A DNA stretch of 64,000 nt from Nevskia sp. GTDB taxonomy: Bacteria > Pseudomonadota > Gammaproteobacteria > Nevskiales > Nevskiaceae. The stretch spans positions 682,001 through 746,000 of the forward strand of contig JAKFUK010000002.1 in the NCBI GenBank assembly GCA_021732745.1, in the 5' to 3' direction. Positions 43,224-50,568 of this stretch are shown here, piece after piece; position 1 is the first letter of the stretch; every line of letters starts with the position of its first letter. A model generated the notes under the pieces. It did no database searches. It was not told where the DNA came from and saw nothing but the letters and a program-made list of their open reading frames with translations. The position numbers were made by a program, and so were the translations under genes.

Positions 43224-43395
43224 CGCGCTTTCGGTTTGAGTGCATGCACAAAATCCGTTCGGGCTGAGCTTGTCGAAGCCTTGCTTGTCGAAGCCTTGCT
43301 GGTCGAGGCTTTTGCGCATGCCCTTCGACAAGCTCAGGGCGAACGGGGTCGGGGCGGTGTCGTCACTTGAACCCGAAATGCTCTGAGGCGCTCAA
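43221..43395. repeat. Composite inverted repeat with CTTGTCGAAG arms (type E, copy 1)
   Basis: Starts at the TAA stop of the DUF3597 gene (TAACGCGCTTTCGGTTTGAG). The inner arms GTTCGGGCTGAGCTTGTCGA (from 43258) and CTTCGACAAGCTCAGGGCGA (to 43343) are inverted, with three extra tandem pieces TTGTCGAAGCCTTGC between them. Outer arms (…GGTTTGAGTG and CACTTGAACCC…) also pair imperfectly. The second copy is at 49603-49751. The remaining gap to 43555 shows nothing recognisable. Confidence 0.8.
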
Positions 43396-43555
43396 AGGAG
43401 GGTTGCGACCCGCCTTCCCCACGGTCCCGGAGCGACCCTCGCTCGCGACTATGCGATGAAGGCCGCGTCCACCTTGGTGGGAGTCAGGGGAACGCCGCAG
43501 CCATTCCTCAGTTTTTGACGCCCGGAATCACCCCGGTCACGACCCGACCCTCTAT

Positions 43556-43577
43556 TTCGCCGCTGATCAGCGGCGAA
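43556..43577 (-). terminator. 22-bp perfect palindrome after the DUF4399 gene
   Basis: TTCGCCGCTGA followed by its exact complement TCAGCGGCGAA, 4 nt beyond the DUF4399 stop codon on the minus strand. Strong hairpin but no T tract; terminator or mRNA-stabilising structure. Confidence 0.45.
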
Positions 43578-43580
43578 GGC

Positions 43581-44090
43581 TTACTTCTTCGCTGGTGCCG
43601 CGCCGCCCGACACCGTGACGGTGATCTTTTCCGACTGCACGCTCGGATTGAAGGCTTGCTGCTTCCAGTCGGCGAACAGCAGTTGCAGCGTGTGGCTGCC
43701 CGGCGTCAGGGCGAGCGCGGTTTCCGTCTGGCCCTTGTCGAAATGAATGATCTTCGGGTTGTCCAGCGGCAGCGCCAGGGTGGCGTCGAACTGCGGATCG
43801 TCGACCAGCACGACGTGATGGCCGGTTTCCGCGCTCTGCAGGCCGGCCGGCGACACCCCGGCGGCTTTCAGGCCGAACTGGATCAGCACCGGACTGGCGA
43901 TCGTCGCACCGGTCTTCAGATTGATGAAATAGACCGCCGCACCCGCCGGGGCCGGATTGGCGAGGCCGAGCGTCTGCTCGACCTTGGCACCGGCCTGCTG
44001 CTTGGCGGCGTTCTTCAGATCCGACTTCCAGTCGGCAAGGGCAATGCCGGTGGCGGCGACAAAGGTGATCAGAACAAGGGCTGCGCGCAT
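43581..44090 (-). CDS. Exported DUF4399-domain protein
   Basis: Periplasmic protein of 169 residues from the ATG at 44090. Signal peptide MRAALVLITFVAATGIALA. The mature domain has VYFINLKTGATIASPVLIQF, GLKAAGVSPAG, GHHVVLVDDP and GSHTLQLLFADWKQQAFNP, the DUF4399 pattern (beta-sandwich, unknown function, often in pairs; here once). It ends GGAAPAKK. Convergent with DUF3597 across a type E repeat. No partner gene. Confidence 0.88.
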   Translation of the reverse strand: MRAALVLITFVAATGIALADWKSDLKNAAKQQAGAKVEQTLGLANPAPAGAAVYFINLKTGATIASPVLIQFGLKAAGVSPAGLQSAETGHHVVLVDDPQFDATLALPLDNPKIIHFDKGQTETALALTPGSHTLQLLFADWKQQAFNPSVQSEKITVTVSGGAAPAKK

Positions 44091-44262
44091 CGGAAGATTC
44101 CTGAACGGATGATGGAAGGGGCAAGGCGGGTGCAGCCTGCGGGAGCAAGCCTGAAAGCGGGCTGAACGGCGGATGGTAGCGCGCCAACTGTTGCGTGATG
44201 ACGGCCAGCGCGGCCGCGCGGCACACTGCGCGCCACCGTTCCCCGCCTGCCGGAAATCCTTC

Positions 44263-44949
44263 ATGTCGACCGTTGCCGACCCGCTCTACCGCCTGTTCCA
44301 TTCGCCCGGTGCCTGCTCGCTGGCACCGCATATCGTGCTCGAGGAATTGCGCGAAAGCTGCGCCATCAATTACGAACCGGTGCCGGTGGTGATCGCCGAA
44401 GGGGCCAACCGTTCGCCCGCCTATCTGGCGATCAACCCGCGCGGCCGGGTGCCGGCGCTGGCTTACCGCGACGAGGCAGGCCAGGAACAGATCCTGACCG
44501 AGGCGATGGCGATCCTGCTGTTCCTCGGCGGCCGCCATCCGGAAGCCGGGCTGGTGCCGACCGAGCCGATGGCGTTCATCCGCCTCGTCGAATGGATGAG
44601 CTGGCTGGCCTCCACCCTGCACCAGGCCGGCGTGCGCACCGTGTTCCGGCCGGAACGCTTCACCACCGCCACCGACAAGGCCGCCCACGAAGGCATTGCC
44701 GCGCAGGGCCGCATTGCGGTGCGCGCCGGCTTTGCGGAGATCGAGGCGAAGCTCGCTGGACGAGCCTTCGCCTTGGGCGACCGCTTCAGCGTGCTCGATG
44801 CCTATCTCGTCGTTTTCTATCGCTGGGGCGGCCGCTGCGGCCTGACGATGCGCGCGGAATTTCCCGGCTTTGCGACGCTCATCGATGGCTTGCGCGCGCG
44901 TCCTGCAGTGGCGCGGGTGATCGCCCGCGAACGCCTGCAGATGGAGTGA
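44263..44949 (+). CDS. Glutathione S-transferase family protein
   Basis: Cytoplasmic GST-like protein of 228 residues from the ATG at 44263. Thioredoxin-like N-terminal domain with LYRLFHSPGACSLAPHIVLE and the substrate-binding NPRGRVPALAYRD and LTEAMAILLFL. The C-terminal helical domain has AFALGDRFSVLDAYLVVFYRW. Closest in style to beta-class GST or YfcG-like disulfide reductases; catalytic Ser or Cys in FHSPGACSLA. The upstream in-frame extension is not protein-like. Confidence 0.9.
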   Translation: MSTVADPLYRLFHSPGACSLAPHIVLEELRESCAINYEPVPVVIAEGANRSPAYLAINPRGRVPALAYRDEAGQEQILTEAMAILLFLGGRHPEAGLVPTEPMAFIRLVEWMSWLASTLHQAGVRTVFRPERFTTATDKAAHEGIAAQGRIAVRAGFAEIEAKLAGRAFALGDRFSVLDAYLVVFYRWGGRCGLTMRAEFPGFATLIDGLRARPAVARVIARERLQME

Positions 44950-44963
44950 CGCCCGCGCTGCGT

Positions 44964-46592
44964 TCAGTCGTCCGGATAGCCCCAGGCACGCACCCAGGGC
45001 GCGAGGATCGGCAGCACCGACGCCAATTGTTCGCGATAGACCCGCCAGGTGCCGATGCCATCGCGATTCAGGCCTCGACCCACCTGCGCGCTGCTGACCG
45101 TGCGTACCGCGCGTGCCTGCGACTGCGCGGCAAAATCGCGCATCGCCGGCTGCCAGGGCAGTTCCAGAAAGCGGCATAGCGCCTGCGCCTGACCGTCGAA
45201 ATCGTCGACCAGCGCTTCGTGGCGAACGATCAGCGCCTCCACCGGCAGGCCCGCCAGCCCCTGCTCGACCAGCCGCTGGGCGACATCGAAGAAGCGCGCG
45301 GTGTCAGCCAGATCGAGGAACTCGAAGGTCGAGGGATTGATCACGAACAGATGGCGGAAGCAGCTCAGCACGACATCGCGCGGATCGCGACGGACGACCA
45401 CCAGTTTCGCGTCCGGAAACAGCCGCGCCAGCAGCGGCAGGCCGAGCAGGTAGGTCGGCAGCTTGTCGACGAAAAGCCGGCCGCTGACGGTGCCGACCTT
45501 GCGCTCGACCGCGCGCCAGTAGGCATCGCGATAAGGCGCGAGCACCCCGGCATCCGCTGCATCCAGCGCCGCCAGACCGGCTTCGCTGCCGAGAAATCGC
45601 TGCGCGGCCGCCGACAGCAGTTCCACTTCGTCGAGTGCGGTGATCTGCGGATGGCTACCGAGCACCTGCCCGAGCAGGGTGGTGCCGGAACGCGGAAAAC
45701 CGACCACGAAGGCGTGGCCGGCGGCCGGTCCGGGCTTGGCCGGCAGCGCGGCGATCCACGGCGCACGGCAGCCCGGTGCCTGGGCGGCAAGCAGGCGGCT
45801 GGCCAGTGCCGCGCCGCGCTCTTCGCGGCCGGCAGCAAAACGCGCGGCCTGCTGGGCGCGCAGGGCCGCGTTGGCAAGCGTCCATTCAGCGAAGGCTTCA
45901 TCCGGCCGCGACTGCGCGTGCAGCGCATCGCCCAGCACTGCGCGAGCCACGGCGAGCGCATGGGCCGAAGCCTGAATGGGTGCCGCCAGCAGCGCCCGCA
46001 GGCGTGATTCGGCCGCTTCCGGCTGCTGTTCGCCGATCTGCGCCTGGGCCAGCGCAATCTGGGCGGAAGCTTCGTTCGGGGCGATGTGCAGCGCCGCTTC
46101 GGCATGTGCGCGGGCCTGTGCCCAGCGGCCGCGCCGCACGGCCAGCCCGGCGGCGTTGGCATGCGCGGCGGCGTGCAGCGGATCGAGCGCGGCAGCCCGC
46201 GCGTAGGCGGCCAATGCGGCTTCCACTTCGCCGCGATTCTCCAAGGTCCAGCCCAGCGCAAACTGCGCCGCCGCATCGCCGTCATCGAGCGCCACCGCAC
46301 GCTGCAAGGCCCCTTCCGCTTCATCGAGCTGGCCCAAACGCGCCCGGCATTGGCCGTAGGCAGTGAGCGTCGGCAAGTGATCGGGGGCGATGCGCAGCGC
46401 GCCGCCGAAGGCTGCGGCCGCTTCGGCCAGCCGCCCCTGCATCTCGCGGAACGCGCCGAGCACGCGATACGGCAGCGGATCGCGGTGCTGACCGCTGGTG
46501 ATCAGCGTTTCGGCCAGCAGCGCCGCACGCGCCAGATCACCGGCCTGCGCCAAGCTGTGCAGTTCCGCCAATTGCGACGCGGCGTCCGCCAT
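44964..46592 (-). CDS. TPR-repeat sulfotransferase family protein
   Basis: Protein of 542 residues. The first 250 residues are tandem TPR helices (PYRVLGAFREMQGRLAEAAA, AQFALGWTLENRGEVEAALA, HANAAGLAVRRGRWAQARAH and more). The C-terminal half is a sulfotransferase domain: 5'-phosphosulfate loop VVGFPRSGTTLLGQVLGSHP and 3'-phosphate site VVVRRDPRDVVLSCFRH. Uses PAPS to sulfate an unknown acceptor. The ATG at 46592 is 8 nt after the MATE gene stop, so the pair is an operon. The frame continues upstream across the MATE gene, but that part is a shadow. Confidence 0.88.
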   Translation of the reverse strand: MADAASQLAELHSLAQAGDLARAALLAETLITSGQHRDPLPYRVLGAFREMQGRLAEAAAAFGGALRIAPDHLPTLTAYGQCRARLGQLDEAEGALQRAVALDDGDAAAQFALGWTLENRGEVEAALAAYARAAALDPLHAAAHANAAGLAVRRGRWAQARAHAEAALHIAPNEASAQIALAQAQIGEQQPEAAESRLRALLAAPIQASAHALAVARAVLGDALHAQSRPDEAFAEWTLANAALRAQQAARFAAGREERGAALASRLLAAQAPGCRAPWIAALPAKPGPAAGHAFVVGFPRSGTTLLGQVLGSHPQITALDEVELLSAAAQRFLGSEAGLAALDAADAGVLAPYRDAYWRAVERKVGTVSGRLFVDKLPTYLLGLPLLARLFPDAKLVVVRRDPRDVVLSCFRHLFVINPSTFEFLDLADTARFFDVAQRLVEQGLAGLPVEALIVRHEALVDDFDGQAQALCRFLELPWQPAMRDFAAQSQARAVRTVSSAQVGRGLNRDGIGTWRVYREQLASVLPILAPWVRAWGYPDD

Positions 46593-46600
46593 CGAAACGC

Positions 46601-47989
46601 TCAGGCCTCGGCCAGCACGGCGGGTGCCGCGTGCCGCACCAGCTTCGCGGACTTGTAGGCGAAGCGCAGGGTCAAGCCGACGGCCGCTGCCGCCAGCCCC
46701 GCCGTCAGCCCCCACCACAGACCGTCCGGGCCATGACCGAGATGGAAGGCCAGCCACCAGGCCACCGGCATGCCGATGCCCCAATACGAGACCAGGGTCA
46801 GCAGCATCGGCATCCGCGTGTCCTTGAGGCCGCGAAGCGCGCCGTTGGCGGTGGCCTGCACGCCATCGAAAAGCTGGAAGGCGGCGGAGATCAGCAGGAA
46901 GCCGGCGGCCTGCGCGGCGATCACCGCATCGGTGGTGTAGAAGCTGACGATCAGGCCGGCGAACAGCAGCATGATCGCGGCATTGGAGGCGGCGTTGACG
47001 GTGCCGAGACTCAAGCCAACCAGTCCGCGCCAGCGCGCCGCCGCGTGATCGCCGGCACCGGCCGCGTGGCCCACCCGGACCGTGGTCGCCATGCCGACGC
47101 CGAGCGGAATCATGAACACCAGTGACGAAAAATTGATCGCCACCTGATAGGACGCGACGGTCGCTTCGCCGAAACGCGCCATCAAGAGCGCCATCAGCAC
47201 GAACAGGCCACCTTCGGCGGTGATGATCGCGGCGATCGGCAGGCCCAGCTTGAGGATGTCGCGGGCGCCCTCGCCCGCTGCGGCCGCCGCGTCGCGGGAG
47301 GCGATCATCGCGGCTTGCAGGCCCGGCACTCGCGTGTACTGCCAGCGCAGCACGGCCACCATCAGCGCTGTTGCAAGGGTCGAGGCCAGCCCCAGGCCGT
47401 TGATGCCGAGCTTGGGCAAGCCGCCGTGGCCGAACACCAGCAGCCAGCCGAACAGGGCATTGGCCGCCAGCCCGATCAGGCCGGCGATGACGATCGGCCG
47501 CACCTGTCCCAGGCCTTCGGCGGCGAAGCGAAGCACGAACCAGATCGAGGTCATGAGGCCGGCGCAGGAGAACCAGCGCAGGAAGACGATGGCGTCGTGA
47601 GTGGTCGCTGCCGACAGGTTCAACTGCCGCAGCATGATCGGCCCGACCAGGTTCAGGAGCCCGGTCCAGAGCAGGCCGGCGATGACGCCGAAACGCTGCG
47701 AACGGCGCAGGAAGCCGCCGATCGCCGCCGCCGGCCGCCGGGCCCCGAACATCTGCGCCGCGATCGGCGAGCAGGCCATCAGCAGGCCCATGAAAAAGAT
47801 CAGGAACAGGTTGTAGACATTGACCGCCACCGCCACCGCCGCCAGCGCCTGCGGGCCGACCTGACCGGCGTAGATGGTGTCGATCGTGCCCATGCCGACG
47901 GCGGCGATCTGGGCGGCGATCAGCGGCAGGGCGAGACGGAGATTGGCAAGCACTTCCACGCGAAACGCGGGCGAAACGAGGCGAGACAT
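46601..47989 (-). CDS. MATE-family efflux transporter, NorM-like
   Basis: Inner-membrane multidrug/toxin antiporter (Na+ or H+ coupled), 462 residues with about 12 helices in two bundles. Typical features: LALPLIAAQIAAVGMGTIDT near the N-terminus, FSSLVFMIPLGVGMATTVRV in the second half and FQLFDGVQATANGALRGLKD. Length is normal for MATE. It leads an operon with the TPR-sulfotransferase; co-regulation with a sulfated product is possible but unproven. Confidence 0.92.
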   Translation of the reverse strand: MSRLVSPAFRVEVLANLRLALPLIAAQIAAVGMGTIDTIYAGQVGPQALAAVAVAVNVYNLFLIFFMGLLMACSPIAAQMFGARRPAAAIGGFLRRSQRFGVIAGLLWTGLLNLVGPIMLRQLNLSAATTHDAIVFLRWFSCAGLMTSIWFVLRFAAEGLGQVRPIVIAGLIGLAANALFGWLLVFGHGGLPKLGINGLGLASTLATALMVAVLRWQYTRVPGLQAAMIASRDAAAAAGEGARDILKLGLPIAAIITAEGGLFVLMALLMARFGEATVASYQVAINFSSLVFMIPLGVGMATTVRVGHAAGAGDHAAARWRGLVGLSLGTVNAASNAAIMLLFAGLIVSFYTTDAVIAAQAAGFLLISAAFQLFDGVQATANGALRGLKDTRMPMLLTLVSYWGIGMPVAWWLAFHLGHGPDGLWWGLTAGLAAAAVGLTLRFAYKSAKLVRHAAPAVLAEA

Positions 47990-48198
47990 GGGGGTGTATC
48001 CGGAATCCGGCCGGGCCGGGGGAGGTCATCCCCTGCGGGCAAGTCCGGCAGGGCAAGGGCACCGTATTCTGCGCTGCGGCGGGAAACGCTTCCAGCCGTC
48101 ACGCTGCCGCCGGCCGCGCCGCAGAAACCGGCTGAACCGCTTGTCAAGACAGCGCAGCGGCAGCCTGTGCATCATGGTTCACCGTACCTTCCTGCCGC

Positions 48199-49605
48199 AT
48201 GCTCTTGGAAATTCCCGAAACCCAATTTGCCGCTCGCGGCGACGATCGCGTTGCCTACCAGTTGCTCGGCTCCGGGCCGCGCGATCTTGTCTACACGACC
48301 GGCGTCTGGAGCCATCTCGACATCTTCTGGGAGGAGCCGGCGGCGCTGCGCAGCCTGCGCCGACTGTCGTCGTTTGCGCGGCTGATCCGCTTCGACCGGC
48401 GCGGCTGCGGCCTGTCCGACGCCCGACCACTGGACGGCGGCTCGATGGTCGATCACTGGTGCGAAGACCTGCTCGCGGTGCTCGATGCCTGCGCCTCCAC
48501 GCAGGCGGTGCTGCTCGGGAGCATCGACGCCGGCCCGCTGCTGCTGGAATTCACGCATCGGCATCCGGCGCGGGTGTCGGGCCTGGTGTTCGTGTTCACC
48601 AGCGCCTGTTTCGCGGCGCGACCCGATTATCCGCAGGGTCATCCGGCGGAAATCGGCGAAACCCTGATCGAATCGGTGGCGCAGGGCTGGGGCCGCACCG
48701 AATTCGCCGCCGCCTTCGATCCCAGCCAGGCCGACAATCCGGCCACGCTCAAGTGGTACACCAAGCTGCACCGGGCGATGGCCAGCCCGCGCGCGGTGGT
48801 CGAGAACCTCCAGATTTCCGCCAGTCTCGACGCCCGCCACATCCTGCCGACCATCACCGTGCCGGCGCTGTCCTTCGGCCGTCGCGACCAGCCGCTGTTT
48901 CCGGCCGCGCAGAGCCGCTACATCGCCGATCACATCGACGGTGCGCGCTACATCGAACTTCCCGGTGCCGACGCCGACATGCTCTGGGAAGGCGCTGACG
49001 AGATCCATGCCGCAATCGAGGAATTCGTCACTGGCAAGCGGCCGCAGGTCGATGCCGAACGGGCGCTGGCCACGCTGCTGTTCACCGACATCGTCGATTC
49101 GACCAAGCAACTGGCCCGACTCGGCGATGCCGTCTGGCGCGAAAAGCTCGACCAGCACGATCGTCTGGTGCGGGAAGCGATCGACGAACACGGCGGTCGG
49201 CTGGTCGACGCCGCCGGTGACGGCACGCTGGCGATGTTTGCGATGCCCAGCGCCGCCATCGACTGCGCCCAAGCCCTGCATCCGGCGCTGGCACAGCTCG
49301 GTCTCGACATCCGCATCGCGATGCACATCGGCGAAGTCGAGCTGCGCGAGCAGGGCCGCATCGGCGGCATGGCGGTCCACATCGGCGCCCGGGTGCTGGG
49401 CCTGGCCGAAACCGGCGAAGTGCTGGTGTCGCGAACCCTGCGCGATGTCGTCATCGGCGGCCGTTTCGAGTTCCGCGAGCGCGGCGTGCACACCCTGAAA
49501 GGCGTGCCGAGCAAATGGCCGCTGTACGCCGTGGAACCGCCCAGCGGCAACGAAGAGCCGGAAAGCGCCAGCCTGCGCGAGCGGTTGCGTGGCTTGCGGC
49601 GCTAG
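48199..49605 (+). CDS. Alpha/beta hydrolase-class III adenylate cyclase fusion
   Basis: Protein of 468 residues. N-terminal about 275 residues are an alpha/beta hydrolase fold (VYTTGVWSHLDIFWEEPAAL, RLIRFDRRGCGLSDARPLDG). The C-terminal domain is a class III nucleotide cyclase with metal-binding FTDIVDST (about 296) and GDG (about 339) and the VHIGARV segment. The hydrolase nucleophile position reads LLGSIDAGPL instead of G-x-S-x-G, so the catalytic Ser seems lost and the domain may only sense a ligand. In the cyclase the usual Lys before GDG is replaced (LVDAAGDG), so the nucleotide preference is uncertain. Stop TAG overlaps a type E repeat. Confidence 0.87.
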   Translation: MLLEIPETQFAARGDDRVAYQLLGSGPRDLVYTTGVWSHLDIFWEEPAALRSLRRLSSFARLIRFDRRGCGLSDARPLDGGSMVDHWCEDLLAVLDACASTQAVLLGSIDAGPLLLEFTHRHPARVSGLVFVFTSACFAARPDYPQGHPAEIGETLIESVAQGWGRTEFAAAFDPSQADNPATLKWYTKLHRAMASPRAVVENLQISASLDARHILPTITVPALSFGRRDQPLFPAAQSRYIADHIDGARYIELPGADADMLWEGADEIHAAIEEFVTGKRPQVDAERALATLLFTDIVDSTKQLARLGDAVWREKLDQHDRLVREAIDEHGGRLVDAAGDGTLAMFAMPSAAIDCAQALHPALAQLGLDIRIAMHIGEVELREQGRIGGMAVHIGARVLGLAETGEVLVSRTLRDVVIGGRFEFRERGVHTLKGVPSKWPLYAVEPPSGNEEPESASLRERLRGLRR

Positions 49606-49751
49606 CGCGTTTTTGGTTCAAGTGACGACATCACATCGGCTCCGTTCGCCCTGAGCTTGTCGAAGGGCATGCGCATCAGCGTCGACCAGCAAGGCTTCGA
49701 CAAGCTCAGCCCGAACAGATTCATGTGCTCATTCAAATCGAAAACGCGCTA
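49603..49751. repeat. Composite inverted repeat with TAGCGCG ends (type E, copy 2)
   Basis: Outer arms TAGCGCGTTTTTGGTTCAAG at 49603 and the near-complement ending CGAAAACGCGCTA at 49751. Inner arms GTTCGCCCTGAGCTTGTCGA (from 49642) and CTTCGACAAGCTCAGCCCGA. The TAG at each outer end is the stop codon of the gene on that side: the cyclase on the plus strand and the SpeE-like gene on the minus strand. Same family as 43221-43395. Confidence 0.85.
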
Positions 49752-50564
49752 GAGCAGCGGCAGCAACACGTCCTCGCCAGCATCGGCGCTGTGTCGTTCA
49801 TGCGCACGGCGCAGCGAGCGAACCCAGGCCGGGAAATCCAGGCCGTGGCGGACCTTCAGCTTTTTTGCCTCTGCCGCCATCGCCACCCAATTCGGCTCGG
49901 CCGGTAGAGATTGGAAGGCGAACACCACGTTGTTGCCGTCCGGCACGATCTTCTGGACGATCATCTGCTCGTCGAAGGCCTCCGAAATCACCCGCTTGTA
50001 ACGCCGCAACGCCTCCGCCCCGACCAGGATGTTGGCCACCAGCAGGCCTTCGGGCTTGAGGCATTCGCGAATGCGATCGTAGAACGCCGGATCGCCGAAG
50101 CCGCTGGCAATGCCTGAGTCGGTGTAGCCATCGAGCAGCACGGCGTCGAAGCGCTCGTTCGTCGCCGCCAGCCAGTCGCCAGCATCGGCGTGAACGATGC
50201 GATGCCGCGCATCCTCCGCCGGCACGCCGAATGCAGGCGCGAGGGCGATCACCCGCGCGTCGATCTCGATGCTGGTGATCCGCGTCTTCGGCAACTGCCG
50301 GTGGCAGAACTTGGTCAGCGAACCGCCGCCAAGGCCGACGATCAGGATGTGCCTCGGCTTCGGCAAGAACAGCAGCAGCGCCATCATCCGCTGCGTGTAC
50401 TTGAGTTGGAGCACATCGGGATCGCGGCGATCCATCTCGCTCTGGATGTGCAGCGGGCCGAAGTACAGGCGGCGGTAATCGCCGTCGTCCACCACCTGCG
50501 GCGCGCCGTCCGCGGCCCAGACCATGGTGGCGACGGCGTCGATGCCCGCATCGCTGACCCGCAC
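49749..50564 (-). CDS. Spermidine synthase-like (SpeE fold) protein
   Basis: Rossmann-fold methyltransferase-like protein of 271 residues from the GTG at 50564, where GAGG lies just upstream and overlaps the putA stop. Features are the aminopropyltransferase-type LYFGPLHIQSEMD, the cofactor loop HILIVGLGGGSLTKFCHRQL, IEIDARVIALAPAF and DAVLLDGYTDSGIASGFGDP. The polyamine-binding residues of true spermidine synthases are not conserved, so it is probably a related enzyme of unknown substrate. The GTG is 4 nt after the putA stop, so probably co-translated with PutA. Confidence 0.8.
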   Translation of the reverse strand: MRVSDAGIDAVATMVWAADGAPQVVDDGDYRRLYFGPLHIQSEMDRRDPDVLQLKYTQRMMALLLFLPKPRHILIVGLGGGSLTKFCHRQLPKTRITSIEIDARVIALAPAFGVPAEDARHRIVHADAGDWLAATNERFDAVLLDGYTDSGIASGFGDPAFYDRIRECLKPEGLLVANILVGAEALRRYKRVISEAFDEQMIVQKIVPDGNNVVFAFQSLPAEPNWVAMAAEAKKLKVRHGLDFPAWVRSLRRAHERHSADAGEDVLLPLL

Positions 50565-50568
50565 TGCC

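Noticed and set aside
46593..48062. Upstream 490-codon extension of the TPR-sulfotransferase frame
   Set aside because: Overlaps the MATE gene in another frame and encodes Arg/Pro-rich nonsense; the protein starts at 46592.
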